Shown here piece after piece: positions 22,249 through 33,172 of a DNA stretch of 64,000 nt. The notes under the pieces were generated by a model that was not told the DNA's origin, made no database searches, and saw only the letters and a program-made list of their open reading frames with translations. The translations under genes were made by a program, and so were the position numbers. The stretch comes from Puccinia triticina (lineage: Eukaryota > Basidiomycota > Pucciniomycetes > Pucciniales > Pucciniaceae). How positions within the stretch are numbered: the stretch's first letter is position 1; the number at the start of each line of letters is the position of its first letter. The stretch is from assembly GCF_026914185.1 (NCBI RefSeq), contig NC_070575.1:2046001-2110000 (forward strand), in the 5' to 3' direction.

Positions 22249-23097
22249 TAAAAGAATCCAAGCAACTGAAAGTTTTATTGCTTGTTAGATGGCTATTTAC
22301 ATTGTTGGAAATCTGGGAGAGAGCAGAGAACGGCAGTACAAGCATGTACCTGAAAGCAGGGCAGACTGTGCCCGGGATCTATGTCTTAGGGATGAGAAAG
22401 GAAAATATGCGCTTGGCGCAAGCTTTGCAGGTTGACGTTTATACAAAAGTGAAAAGTCCTGTGCGCCAAACAATTGCATAGGCATTAGTCAGCTGCAGTT
22501 TCTTTTCTTTCTAGGTCTAGTTTTCCTTTCTTGTCTTTATTTCTCTACTCACGGGTCTAAGCCGAGTTATTGTAATAACTTCGTCTTATCCTGTCTGTAC
22601 GCCTCTGATGCGTCTGGTTCTGTTGGTTGTACAATCAGAGTTCTGCTTTAGTTTACTGTTGTCTGTTTGTTTTCTGTTCTTGGTCTGTTCTGTCTTTACT
22701 TACGGGTAGCTCTGGCTTCCAATAGTCTGGCCAATAGGTCTGGCTGATTCTTGGGTCCAAGTCAATCCGCAAGAGTTCTGCGGAAGGAACACGCTCAGGT
22801 TAGCCTTAAGGTTTTAAGTCTACTTGGCGCTTGCTCTCGGGACGTACAAGGTTTCTGGTTTGTGCTGTGCTTGGCTTTGTGTTTTGACCGATAAGGTTCT
22901 GGTCTGGTTGGCTCCTGTAATCAACAAGCAATACTATGGCGTTAGCTTCCATGGTTAGGGCTAGGGTCTAGGGGTCTGGGGTCTGGACTGCGAAAGGGCT
23001 TACCTTTCTTTGCAGCTGGGCTTGGGCTTGCGCCTTGAGCTATCCGCGCGAGCTTCCTCATTGGTTGCTGCGGGTGGGCTTGGTCTATATTCCTACA
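22249..23097 (-). repeat. 3' LTR of copia 1
   Basis: Plus-strand limits are TAAAAGAATCC and TATTCCTACA. Seven of the eight substitutions relative to 26925-27772 are CpG-type transitions and five of them are in TCG context. Confidence 0.92.
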
Positions 23098-25652
23098 GAT
23101 CTTCTGGTGTCCGGGCAATTACCCCAGTCCGCATCAGAGAAGGCTTTGAGGCGAGCACATTCCGAGCGCTGAAAGGTTAGGCCGACTTGTCTAGTGCCTG
23201 ACAAATACCGGAAGACCTGCACTGCTGCCTGGTAATGCTTAATTCCTGGTTCCTCCAGGTGCTGAGAAAGCTGACTAACCGCGAGTGAGATGTTGGGTCG
23301 AGTGAGTATACTGAGATAATTGAGTGATCCTACCAGTCCGCGGTAGTTGATGTTGAGCTTTTTGAATGTTTCGATTTCATGTGTAGTTGCTTTGGAGAGT
23401 CTCTCCCTGGGATTGAGTAAACACGAAGCTGGGTGCTCTCTATCGAGTCCGTACTCGACTAGCTTCCGCTCGACATACTGTGTTTGGTTGATCTGAAGAC
23501 CGCCGGGGAAGCGATCGATGTTCATGCCGAGGAGAAACTCGGCGTCGCCTGGGTATTTGATATCGAATTCCTTCTCCATCTCGCTCCGAAAGATCTCAGG
23601 CTTGTGGCTGATGATGACAATGTCGTCCACGTGAGCGAACAGCCAAGTAGCAGACTTAGAGGCTGTTTCGGATCTCCAGAACACACACGGGTCCGATACT
23701 GAAATTTTGAAGCCTAAGGACTTGAGGTATGTCGTCAATCGCTTGTACCAGACGAGCGGGGCTTGGCGCAGGCCGTAGATGGCCTTCTTCAAGTGCAGAA
23801 CCGAGTTAGGTGGGCAGTCATAGCCCTGAGGAGGCAGAACAGTGACTGTCTCCTCCAGCGGGCAGGTGAGAAATGCGCTCCTGACATCCAGTTGGTGGAT
23901 CTTCATGCCGTGGTTAACCGCGAATGAGATAAGTAGCCGGAGTGATGCTGCTTTGCCTGTTGGAGCGTAAATGACGTTGAAATGCCTGCCGTGGATCTGT
24001 CGAAAACCTTGAGCGCATATTCTAGCTTTAAATTCAATGACTTCATTGAAAGCGCCGAGCTTTCTTCTGTAGGCCCAAGTGGATGGGATCGGCTCATCGG
24101 ACTGCAATCGTTGGCGAACGATCCAAACTTGATGTTTGAGCATATTGGCGATTTCTTTCCGCTCCGCCTGTGACCAGTTGCCACGGTCTGGGCCACTCAT
24201 GGCCTGCTTGTGGTTCTTGGGGTCTACTTCGATCTCGATCAGAAATGCTTGTCGATGTCTTTTTCCTTGAATGATATTGCCAGCATCTATTCCGCTAGAT
24301 ATCTCCTTTGGAGGCGGAGCCGTGGTCCACGCGTATCTTCTCCCTGGCTGTTGAGTCGCTGCAGGGACCTGGTCCGGGACGGTGGGAGTCGAAGCAGTGG
24401 GCTGTGGAGTGTGGCTGCGAGAGCGGAGGTCCCGAACGATTCGAGAGATGTCCTGTTCTTCCTCCTCGAGCTCTTCACGTGCTTGAGAGCCTGGTTGTTC
24501 GTCGTCGGGTAAGTCCTCCTCGCTGAAGGGAAGCGGGTCCGATGAGTTGAAGCTAGGCATCTTATTTGACCCAAGGGCCGAGTAACTTTTGTTGATTGCC
24601 GGGCAGTCGGGGAAGTTTGCTTCGTCAAAATGGACATGCTTGGCGGTGATGATGGACTTGTCCTCGAAGCGGAAGACCCGGTACGACGAGTAGTCATTCG
24701 TGTAGCCGAGTAGAGCGCCTTCCCATGATATGGAGCCGAACTTTGCTTCTCTCTTTTGTTTTGGCTTCACGATCCATACCCGACACCCGAAGGGTCGAAA
24801 GAAATTGATGTTCGGTTTTGTTTTGAAGAGAAGTTCGAGAGGCGAAACTTTGCTTTTGGCCAATGATGGAAGACAGTTAGTCGTTGCAGTGGCTGCTTGC
24901 ACGGCCTCTGCCCACCATTCCGGGGCCAGGTTAGCTTGCATGAGCAGGCATCGCGTCATGTCTATAATCGTTCGATTGGCTCTTTCGGCTAGTCCATTGT
25001 TTTGGGGGGTGTAGGGAGGCGCCACGTTGTGTTGGATACCTTTGGCCTTGAGAAATTTGCCAAGAGTGCCATTCACAAATTCGCCTCCTCCGTCGGTAAT
25101 GATCTTCTTGAGATGATGGCCCGTCTGCTTCTCGAAGAACGCCTTGAAGTCGAGGATGGATTGCACAGCTTGAGTTTTGTCTTTAAGGATCACTGTGTGG
25201 ATGTAACCGGTGTACTGGTCTACCAAGGTCAGGAAATAGCGAGCCCCTCCATTCGTCGGCGGTGAGATTGGGCCAACTAGGTCACCGTGGACGATGGTCA
25301 GGGGTGCATCAGCCTCCTTGAACGTGCCTTTACATGGGATGCGTGTGAGCTTCCCTTGCATGCAAGCTGCGCAGGCGTGCGTCTTGGTCAGATCTATCTT
25401 CTCTTGAGTAGCTTGGGCGATACGACCTGAGCTGGCATGGCCTAGTCTATTGTGCCACTTCTGATAGTCCGAAAGATGAGGCACGACTACCGTGGATAGG
25501 TTGGTCTCGCTGCTAGGGTTGGGGAGCACGTCTGGGATTTCAATCAAATCGTTTGCAAGAGATACCGCGAACGGGTCGGAGTCGTCCAGCTTCACCTCAA
25601 AGCCGGATCCGTTCTGCCTGATAACCACCCGGCGGTGCATGAGTTGAACCAA
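23085..25652 (-). pseudogene. Pol of copia 1, truncated in RNase H
   Basis: Frame with a gag-pre-integrase zinc segment (HNRLGH, CAACMQGKLTRIPC), an integrase core with D..D..E (VHGDLVGP, IITDGGGEF, NNGLAERANRT), and copia RT (APTGKAASLRLL, AIYGLRQAP, HVDDIVI as the YxDD box). RNase H begins (FSDADWGNCPDTRRS) but stops at the LTR boundary, so about 100 C-terminal residues of RNase H are missing. A 1-nt frameshift near 25670 separates it from the gag-protease frame; in related elements this is one continuous frame. The start shown is not an ATG. Confidence 0.92.
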
Positions 25653-26862
25653 TGAGATCAGGTTCCTCGAGAGCTTCAGGGAGAGTTAGAGTCTGGCCCG
25701 ATGGGAGGCGGAGATGGGCTGTTCCCCTGGCTACAGCGACCATTTCAGATTTCCCGGTACCTGTGACAATACTAATGTGAACTGGGGCCGTTGTTGAGAA
25801 GAATTCCAAGGAGTTGAGCATGTGATTGCTCGCTCCTGAGTCTAACACGGTTGACAGAGCTGTTCCGATTGCCGAGGTGTTGTACGTGAATGAGGGCTTG
25901 ACTATCGATGTGTGTAGTGCATCTTCTTCGTCGTCATCATCTTCGTCGTCGGCCGTGGTATGATAGGACGTGCGCTGCTTCTTTTGCGGCCGTTCCTGGG
26001 ATTGAAGTGGTCTGTCCGGCGGGCGCGATGTCGGGTGAATGGTCCAACAGTCCGCCTTGACGTGGGTGATAGCCTTGGGATTGTGTTTACCGTTGCTGCA
26101 CCGGATGATAGGGCCTCTAGCGTTGGCGTGTGAGCCTCCTTGTCTTTTGGGCTTACGGCTTGGTCCGGTGGCGAGCGCGGTTGTTGATGGTTCAGGATCA
26201 TTGGCAAATTTTCTTTTGGTTGCCGTCTCATGTCGGCCTATATCGCGTAGCTTAGCAATGATTTCCTTGGGTTTTGCTAACGCTTTCAGGTCGGTGAAAA
26301 GAGCCTGCATGAGAAGGGGTTGGCGCTTGGTGATTTTTCCCACGATGCCACAACCGACAAGAACGTCGGGAACTTTGAGTCCAAGAGAGCTGAACTCGGC
26401 AAGGCTCTCCTCCATTTCGGCGATGTAGGAATTTAAGTCCTTGTTGTACTGAATATCAAGCCACTTGTTCCAGACTTGGAACACCAACAGTAGGGAGTCG
26501 GAGGCGTAGATAGTTTTGATATTGGACCAAATGGAGAAAGGATCCTTTTTGTTCTCGTCATTTACCACGCTGGTGAAGATAGCATTCGAGAGCGCTTCGC
26601 TTAAAATACTACAAGTTCGAAGGGCTCCTTGAAGTTCTTCGTCATCCGGCTCTTTGGGTAAAGGCTCCTCGATATAAGTTTCAAGTCGGCGAGGTCTGAG
26701 ATGCATTTTAATTTTCCTTTCCCACAATGGGAAGTTAGTTCCGTCAAATTTTGGGACGTTGACATGATCCTTGTCGGGGCTGTAGGCGTCGTTTTGAGCC
26801 GGCATGGTAGTCCGCTCTGTGCTGCCGCTAGTGGTAGGGCCTTGGTTTCGCGTATTCGCCAT
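25597..26862 (-). CDS. Gag-protease of copia 1
   Basis: 421 aa from the ATG at 26862. Gag begins PKFDGTNFPLWERKIKMHL. A zinc-binding-like segment with the spacing C-x3-HNP...H...CW (CSNGKHNP, then DCW) replaces the usual CCHC knuckle. The protease active site is VLDSGASNHML. The end of the frame after LPEALEE results from the frameshift into pol. Strand and order agree with the primer site and LTRs. Confidence 0.9.
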   Translation of the reverse strand: MANTRNQGPTTSGSTERTTMPAQNDAYSPDKDHVNVPKFDGTNFPLWERKIKMHLRPRRLETYIEEPLPKEPDDEELQGALRTCSILSEALSNAIFTSVVNDENKKDPFSIWSNIKTIYASDSLLLVFQVWNKWLDIQYNKDLNSYIAEMEESLAEFSSLGLKVPDVLVGCGIVGKITKRQPLLMQALFTDLKALAKPKEIIAKLRDIGRHETATKRKFANDPEPSTTALATGPSRKPKRQGGSHANARGPIIRCSNGKHNPKAITHVKADCWTIHPTSRPPDRPLQSQERPQKKQRTSYHTTADDEDDDDEEDALHTSIVKPSFTYNTSAIGTALSTVLDSGASNHMLNSLEFFSTTAPVHISIVTGTGKSEMVAVARGTAHLRLPSGQTLTLPEALEEPDLIGSTHAPPGGYQAERIRL

Positions 26863-26909
26863 TCTGACCTGCTTCCAGCTGCTTTAGTCGTGAGATCCGC
26901 TTGAGCGTA

Positions 26910-26924
26910 GCGAGACTGTAAATC
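26910..26924 (-). other. Primer-binding site of copia 1 (half tRNA-Tyr)
   Basis: Directly adjoining the LTR, the plus strand reads GCGAGACTGTAAATC, the anticodon arm of the same tRNA-Tyr used by the gypsy elements. On the element strand GATTTACAGTCTCGC would bind an internally cleaved tRNA, as in Drosophila copia. It does not match a tRNA 3' end. Confidence 0.82.
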
Positions 26925-27772
26925 TAAAAGAATCCAAGCAACTGAAAGTTTTATTGCTTGTTAGATGGCTATTTACATTGTTGGAAATCTGGGAGAGAGC
27001 AGAGAACGGCGGTACGAGCATGTACCTGAAAGCAGGGCAGACTGTGCCCAGGATCTATGTCTTAGGGATGAGAAAGGAAAATATGCGCTTGGCGCAAGCT
27101 TCGCAGGTTGACGTTTATACAAAAGTGAAAAGTCCTGTGCGCCGAACAATCGCATAGGCATTAGTCAGCTGCAGTTTCTTTTCTTTCTAGGTCTAGTTTT
27201 CCTTTCTTGTCTTTATTTCTCTACTCACGGGTCTAAGCCGAGTTATTGTAATAACTTCGTCTTATCCTGTCTGTACGCCTCTGATGCGTCTGGTTCTGTT
27301 GGTTGTACAATCAGAGTTCTGCTTTAGTTTACTGTTGTCTGTTTGTTTTCTGTTCTTGGTCTGTTCTGTCTTTACTTACGGGTAGCTCTGGCTTCCGATA
27401 GTCTGGCCAATAGGTCTGGCTGATTCTTGGGTCCAAGTCAATCCGCAAGAGTTCTGCGAAGGAACACGCTCAGGTTAGCCTTAAGGTTTTAAGTCTACTT
27501 GGCGCTTGCTCTCGGGACGTACAAGGTTTCTGGTTTGTGCTGTGCTTGGCTTTGTGTTTTGACCGATAAGGTTCTGGTCTGGTTGGCTCCTGTAATCAAC
27601 AAGCAATACTATGGCGTTAGCTTCCATGGTTAGGGCTAGGGTCTAGGGGTCTGGGGTCTGGACTGCGAAAGGGCTTACCTTTCTTTGCAGCTGGGCTTGG
27701 GCTTGCGCCTTGAGCTATCCGCGCGAGCTTCCTTATTGGTTGCTGCGGGTGGGCTTGGTCTATATTCCTACA
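26925..27772 (-). repeat. 5' LTR of copia 1
   Basis: 848-bp partner of 22249-23097. Between them there are 8 substitutions and one 1-bp indel by eye. Confidence 0.92.
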
Positions 27773-27777
27773 CAGTC

Positions 27778-28814
27778 CAAGTTTGTATTATGCTTAACAG
27801 GCACGCTGGTCCAAAATCGCCTGACGGACCTGCAGAGTTTGATCACAACTTTGAGAATCGCGCCGTGGGACAAAGATGTGATTTGGAAGCGATGCTTGAT
27901 CCCTCGAATCAATGTGGGGGCGGCAGAAGCAATCAGGAGTCTGACTTTCCTAATGCAAACATTCTGCTTGAGACGAACCAAAGATGTTATTTTGAACCTG
28001 CCTGACAAGCTTGAGCATGCGGTCATTGTCAGGAACAGTCCGGAATGGGATCAAGTCTCAAGGGAGTTACATCAAACCTTTGTTGCATCTTTTGGCAGAT
28101 TGCGGTCAGCTGGGCAACAATGGGACCATACCGAGTTTTTTCAACAGCTAACAATGCTGAGGCAGTTTTGCAACCATCCTCTGTTTGCCAGAAGCGAGCT
28201 GCTTGTTCAACCAACCTGGCGATGGGAGGATTCTGGCAGGTTGTCCACCTCATCGGGAGCCTGGAGGAATTCTTGAGTGGGGCCCGGGGGATTGAAAGGC
28301 CAAAGGCGGTGGTGTTCTCAAGTTTTGTTGGGTTCTTGGAAATGTCAGCAGTGATTTTTGCTCCAAAAGGGATAATATTGTTATGCTGATTGCCTCTGAC
28401 TGTAGTATTGGGCGCGCTCTGGAAGAGAATCACATTGTTTCAACAAGGCTCACAGGCGATTTGACTGTAGGCAGGCGTGATGACAACCTCAGACAATTTC
28501 GCGCCAATAACAATTGCAATGTCTTGTTAGCATCATCGCAAGCAGCGGGAGTAGGGATTGACTTGCGATGTGCTCAGAACGTCTATCTCATGGTAAGTCT
28601 CATTTCACACAACATACAGAGCTAAGGCTGACTGCTGATCTTGCACATCTTCTAGGAACCAAGTTGGAACCCAGAAAGCAAAAACCAAGCTATTGATAGA
28701 CTTTACCGGTTAGGACAAAGGCATGTGGTCCTTGTGTACAGATACTACATGCATGAGAGCTTGGAAACAAATATTTTTCAGGTGCAGAGGCGGAAAATGG
28801 AATTGCCCTTGTAA
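27778..28814 (+). pseudogene. SNF2-family helicase, 3' part, decayed
   Basis: Continues the frame from 22248: motif III region LCLTGTLVQNRLTDL, LRRTKDVILNLP, then RQFCNHPLF. A frameshift near 28235-28250 precedes the helicase C domain (KAVVFSSFVGFLE). Likely introns are 28344-28405 (62 bp) and 28593-28655 (63 bp, GTAAGT..CTAG). Motif V region VLLASSQAAGVGIDL and motif VI region NQAIDRLYRLGQ follow, and the stop is at 28812-28814. The domain order is complete, but the frameshift adds to the motif damage in the 5' part. Confidence 0.85.
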
Positions 28815-28985
28815 GCCAATGGTTTCACTGATCTATTCGTGGGCAGCCGGCTGATTGGTGTTGAGGCTGCAACTGCAGGTTAAGTGTACCAAATGGAGGA
28901 AATGAGAAGTATGAGTGTGCTCAGCTCCTCATGACAGACATGATGCAATAACAACGTAACACTTGCTCACTGAAGGGTTGTCCAA

Positions 28986-30078
28986 TTAGCCCGAGAGAGT
29001 CAGATTTGGCCAATCTGCTTCTGGTTTTTTGTCCAGGAGTGCTCTCTCAGATCGTGTTAGTGTGGAGATGAATTGTGGGTTGTAACAGTTGACTGGTAGA
29101 CTGCGGGGGACGTGGTTGAAGATGACAGGCCTAGTGGAATCAGAGGGTTTTCTGCAGAGCTCCAAGATGTAGCCTTGCGCAAAGATGCGACCTTTAGTGT
29201 TGATTTTCTTTTGCGCATAAATTGCATCCACTTGTTGAGCAAAGCGGTTGAATTCGTCTGACCTCCAATGCAACGGAACCTTGACCAGAGAGCGCCCTTG
29301 TGTAGTTTTGGTATTGGATGTAGCTTTGATATTGTCAAACACGGACTTGAGAGCAGGATTTACTGGAAGCTTGGAGAAGGTTTCATGGCAATGTTGGTGG
29401 GATGTTGTTTGATCAGTCTGTGGGGGATGGATGTGGCTGAGGATTTCGTTGGCTAACCTGCATTCGGATCTTTGTCTTGGATTCAGACTTGGCCTTCTTT
29501 GATTTTCTCTCAGCGGAGAATCAACCCAACCTAAGTCCTTCTTGCCTGCCAATGAACCAACGGTGGAGCAGCGCAAGTAGAAGTGAATTGTTACCAGCCT
29601 CCGCCGGATCAATGTAGAATTGAGTAAACACTCCTGCCTTGTACGCATGTGACCAGTGTTTCACTATGAAAGAAGCAAAGAGTTGGTTCCAGGGCGCGTC
29701 CCATGGATGATCCCACGCGAAGGTTTTCCCTGGGAAGTGAGAGCACAAAAGGTCTTGGAGAAAAAGCACTCTGAATGCAGGGTCAACCGTCTGAGTTTTG
29801 ACTAGGATGGCTGCCTCCGGGATGGGATCTATCGTGTGGATGAGGATGGAGTTTGGAAGGTTGGAGCCAACGTGGAAGCTGTGTGCCGGGGGACGGATCT
29901 GCCACTTGTTTGAAGGAGGATGTTTTTTGGACGGGACCAAATTAAGCAGAGTTCTGATGAAGCTTGACATGCTGCGAGAGCAGGGTGAATTTGAAGTTGG
30001 AATCAAGGTTGAATACATCGCGTTTACTTGGGCAACCAGGCGTGGCGGTCTGCCCTCTCGAAAGCAAGGCTTAGACAT
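28986..30078 (-). pseudogene. PRxLPxNCY-family gene with one nonsense codon
   Basis: I do not know the function. Exon 1 is 30078-29458, with a single in-frame TGA at 29523-29521. The intron is 29457-29370 (88 bp, GTTAGC..AAG) and exon 2 is 29369-28986. Without the TGA the product would be 334 aa. After the TGA the frame continues with a K-rich stretch (SAERKSKKAKSESKTKIRMQ) that looks coding. The C-terminus contains VPRSLPVNCYNPQF, which matches VPRGLPINCYSEAY in the gene at 36843-43840, so the two are paralogs. Two 38-bp palindromes lie 200-400 bp upstream of its start. Confidence 0.6.
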
Positions 30079-30276
30079 GAGAATGGTGGAGCTGGAAATA
30101 GTTTCCGGTGGCCAGCTTGGGTGGTCTGTGGGCGGAAGTCAGCTGTCTTAAGTATTGCTATACACCAGAATCAGGAATGGAGCACAAAGGGGCGGGCTGG
30201 CCCGCGCGGCCTCTAAGGGGCCTGTGTGACAAGGGGAACTATCCCACATCGTGTGTTTGGATTGAGGAATAATTGA

Positions 30277-30314
30277 TGTCCACTCTATTGTTTGGCCGAA
30301 CGGTAGGGTGGACA
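30277..30314. repeat. 38-bp palindrome, copy 1
   Basis: TGTCCACTCTATTGTTTGG followed by an imperfect reverse complement ending GGTGGACA, with GGCC at the centre. The arm mismatches are all of the kind that give G-U pairs in RNA. Confidence 0.85.
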
Positions 30315-30444
30315 ATGGGTCAGACATAGATTCTGGTGAAGCTGTGACAGGTGTGAAATGCGCCTTGGAGCACGGTGATTGAATGGCTTTCACGCGCCAG
30401 CAAAGCATGCCAGGGGCGTGCCAGTCCTGCGCAGGGGGGAGGTT

Positions 30445-30482
30445 TGTCCACCCTACCGTTCGCCCGAACATTAAGGTGGACA
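30445..30482. repeat. 38-bp palindrome, copy 2
   Basis: TGTCCACCCTACCGTTCG then a 3' arm ending GGTGGACA. Same length and ends as the other five copies; starts 168 bp after copy 1. Confidence 0.85.
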
Positions 30483-32296
30483 TGCTGACTGCTGGTCATT
30501 GAGGATGGTCTTTTGAGTGTACTAAACTCTTCCCACATTGAGGGAACTGAGACTTCAAGTCACTGAATGCTGGTGAGGCCCGCCTCACTCCTCTATGAAA
30601 GAACATGATGTGGCAGCCACTATTCTGTCAGCAGCCCACGCTTTTCTCAGCCGGCGGGTAAGGCTGGGACAATACCTCCGACGAACTTGGTGCTATTACC
30701 AACTCCAACCAGTGTGTCCCTGACCAGCCGCGCCTTACATATCTGGCAGGGCAAGCCAGGCAAACCACCAGAGACGCTTCTGACTCGCGCGGGTGCAATA
30801 GCTGCAAGCAAGACACATATGTACTTGATAGGGCAAGATGGATGCTGGTGCCTGAAGATTGTGAAACAGTCTTGCAAGCTCTGCCAGCGTCCTAGGTGAC
30901 AGTGCAATTGCATCCATACAAATTGCCAAGCCGGCTCTTTCTTCCAAGGAGGGGATACCTTGCCAACACAAATAGGTCCAAGATTACCAGCAGGAGTGAC
31001 TATACGGTTTCACAACCTTTCAGGTGCCGCATTGATCCACCAGAGACAGCTTGTGGTGAGAATACATGCTTGGCGGCTTTGTGCCTGGCTACACACAACG
31101 GGATGGGTGCACAGATTGGTAAGCGATGTCAAACACTTTATGACAAGTGCCCTCTGACCTATTTGCATGAAAGTGGCAATATCACGAACGTCCTTCTTTG
31201 GCCGTTGTTTGTGTAGAACCCATACGCTGTGGTAAGCCAATCCTGAATATGGCACCACAATCACAGTCTTTTTCCCTCAATATAACCCTCTCTGGAATAC
31301 TCAAGTACCCACCTCCCATAAGGATCAAGGCCAGGACAACTCATACCCATCAACAGGCCCCCCATTCTCTCTTCACCCTTTTTCCCCACCTTCTGGATAC
31401 CCACCTACACCAACTCAGTATTTCTCAAGCACCCAGCTAGGCACAAGTGGGAAAAAGTCACCCATCAGACAGAGCCAGACTATTAGGAAAGACCCTGGAC
31501 ATTCACCATCTTTTCTTCCCTTCCCAAACCAGCATAACAACCCCAATTAGGATTAGCCACACATGTAATAACCATAGAGATCCCATCTTGGTTACCCCTT
31601 GTCACCTTTGGTTTCAGCCCTTTCCTTTTTAAGCCTCTCATGTGATATGTAAACCCTTGTTGTGATGTTTCATTGTCTCTCCACATTTCAGCCTCATTTC
31701 AGAACTTCCCATCCCCATAGCATTTTCAGCCTCAGCCCCTTGATTGAGAATTTTCACTGTTTCATCTTTTCTTCCAACCACAACTCAGCCCCATAATATT
31801 TTGTATATAGTCTGCCCTCTTTGGCCCTACCTTTTGTTCCCCATCAGATCCTGTCCCAGCAATCCAGATCACTGGTCACCATTCACTAGCCTAGCTTATG
31901 CCATTAAATCAGAGTGGAAAAGCTTGATAAGTCTATGCCAAATATATCAGGTTGGACAGACTTTACATTACCTTTAACTTGCTATTAGATTAGTAGAAAG
32001 TAAACCCTTAGACATACCTCAAGAATCTCCATAGCCACACCTTTCCTTAAGAGTCCATACTCTTATATTCTTTTTCTTGTTCCCCTGAGAGGCAGCCCTT
32101 CAAGCACCAAATCCCTCTCAAGCTCTATTCTTCCCTCAGAGTAGTTCCACAACGCGCCTCAAAGTTGATTGGGCAGAGTTGTCAGAAAGTCCATCACCAG
32201 AGGGGCCAGGGAGGTCGGAAGGCTCTCACCTTGTCCCTGACGAGTTCTGATAGCATTCCAAGTTGCAGTAACATTTGGAACAGCCCAGCGGGGGAT
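30483..32296. other. Intergenic, no supported gene
   Basis: Only short overlapping frames on both strands. The part at 31290-32160 is C/T-rich and contains several CCC-rich stretches but no recognised gene or repeat. Confidence 0.5.
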
Positions 32297-32485
32297 CTAC
32301 CTGTTGAAAGCATCTGCCACCAACTTGCCTTGAAACCGAATGGCCAAATTCCGGTTGACGGTTTGATGATCCGCGTCGCCCTCATGGAACTTGTCCACGA
32401 TCTGCTGCATTTCAGATTCTACCAGTTTCTGACTCTCTTGCAGCCATTTGAGTTGGGCGGGAGTGAAAGGGGAGTTGTCCTGCAT
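32297..32485 (-). CDS. Possible exon of an unknown gene
   Basis: From an ATG at 32485 a 62-codon frame encodes a charged, helix-prone sequence (AQLKWLQESQKLVESEMQQI). A donor-like CAACAG|GTAGAT overlaps its stop, so it may be a first exon, but no continuing exon could be assigned. Not recognised. Confidence 0.3.
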   Translation of the reverse strand: MQDNSPFTPAQLKWLQESQKLVESEMQQIVDKFHEGDADHQTVNRNLAIRFQGKLVADAFNR

Positions 32486-33172
32486 TTTTCTGTGTGTGTG
32501 GGCGGGTGGCGATTTCTGTTGGATGATGGTCTTTCCTAGCAGTTGACGAAAACCTAGTGTGGGCAGGCTTTGAATGATGATTTGGACAGATTGATGCTGC
32601 AACAGCCTGTGTCTGTCAACAGCAATCAAGATAATTCAACGAGAGCCAGGGGTCCAGCCTTATTCTGCCAGTGGCTTGTCTGCTGTGATGTTGATAGTCT
32701 ATTGTCGGCAATGACAGAGGATTTAACATGGGCCTTCCTGTTGCAAGTGTGTGTATGTACACACTTCCATTCTTTTTCAAGGAAGGATGGACACTTCAAG
32801 CCACTGGGGCTGTGATATGCAGCCCCAGTGGCACGAAGTGGATTCCTGAGCAGGCCTGAAGACCTCTGTATCTATTCTACTGTACTATGAAAAAAAGAGG
32901 GGCTCTGTTTGAGGGGACATACGTGACAGAGATACAGCACTGACATCAGGGTGCCACTGGAACACCATCAGCAATGATTCTGTCGTCAGTGTCAAATTGT
33001 GTACATAAGTGGACTGCATGGTATGATCAGGAATCAGGTCCTGCCTGCTGCATGCAGAGGCCTTCAATGTGACGTGCAGCTCTAGTTGTCCTTGTCGGTG
33101 AAGGCGGCAGTTTCCTTTCATCTCCGATTTGCTTGAACGTCACTTCCTCTAACAACAAACACACAACGCGAA
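32486..33172. other. Intergenic, no supported gene
   Basis: Nothing recognisable was seen. Confidence 0.45.

Larger units (their letters stand above)
22249..27772 (-). mobile_element. Ty1/copia element 1 inserted in SNF2 gene
   Basis: A 5,524-bp element on the minus strand with 849- and 848-bp LTRs, a half-tRNA primer site and gag-pol. A 5-bp target duplication CAGTC flanks it (22244-22248 and 27773-27777). Removing the element and one CAGTC restores the SNF2 reading frame exactly, which confirms both boundaries. LTRs differ by 8 substitutions and one indel by eye. LTR ends are TG..TA rather than TG..CA. Confidence 0.95.
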
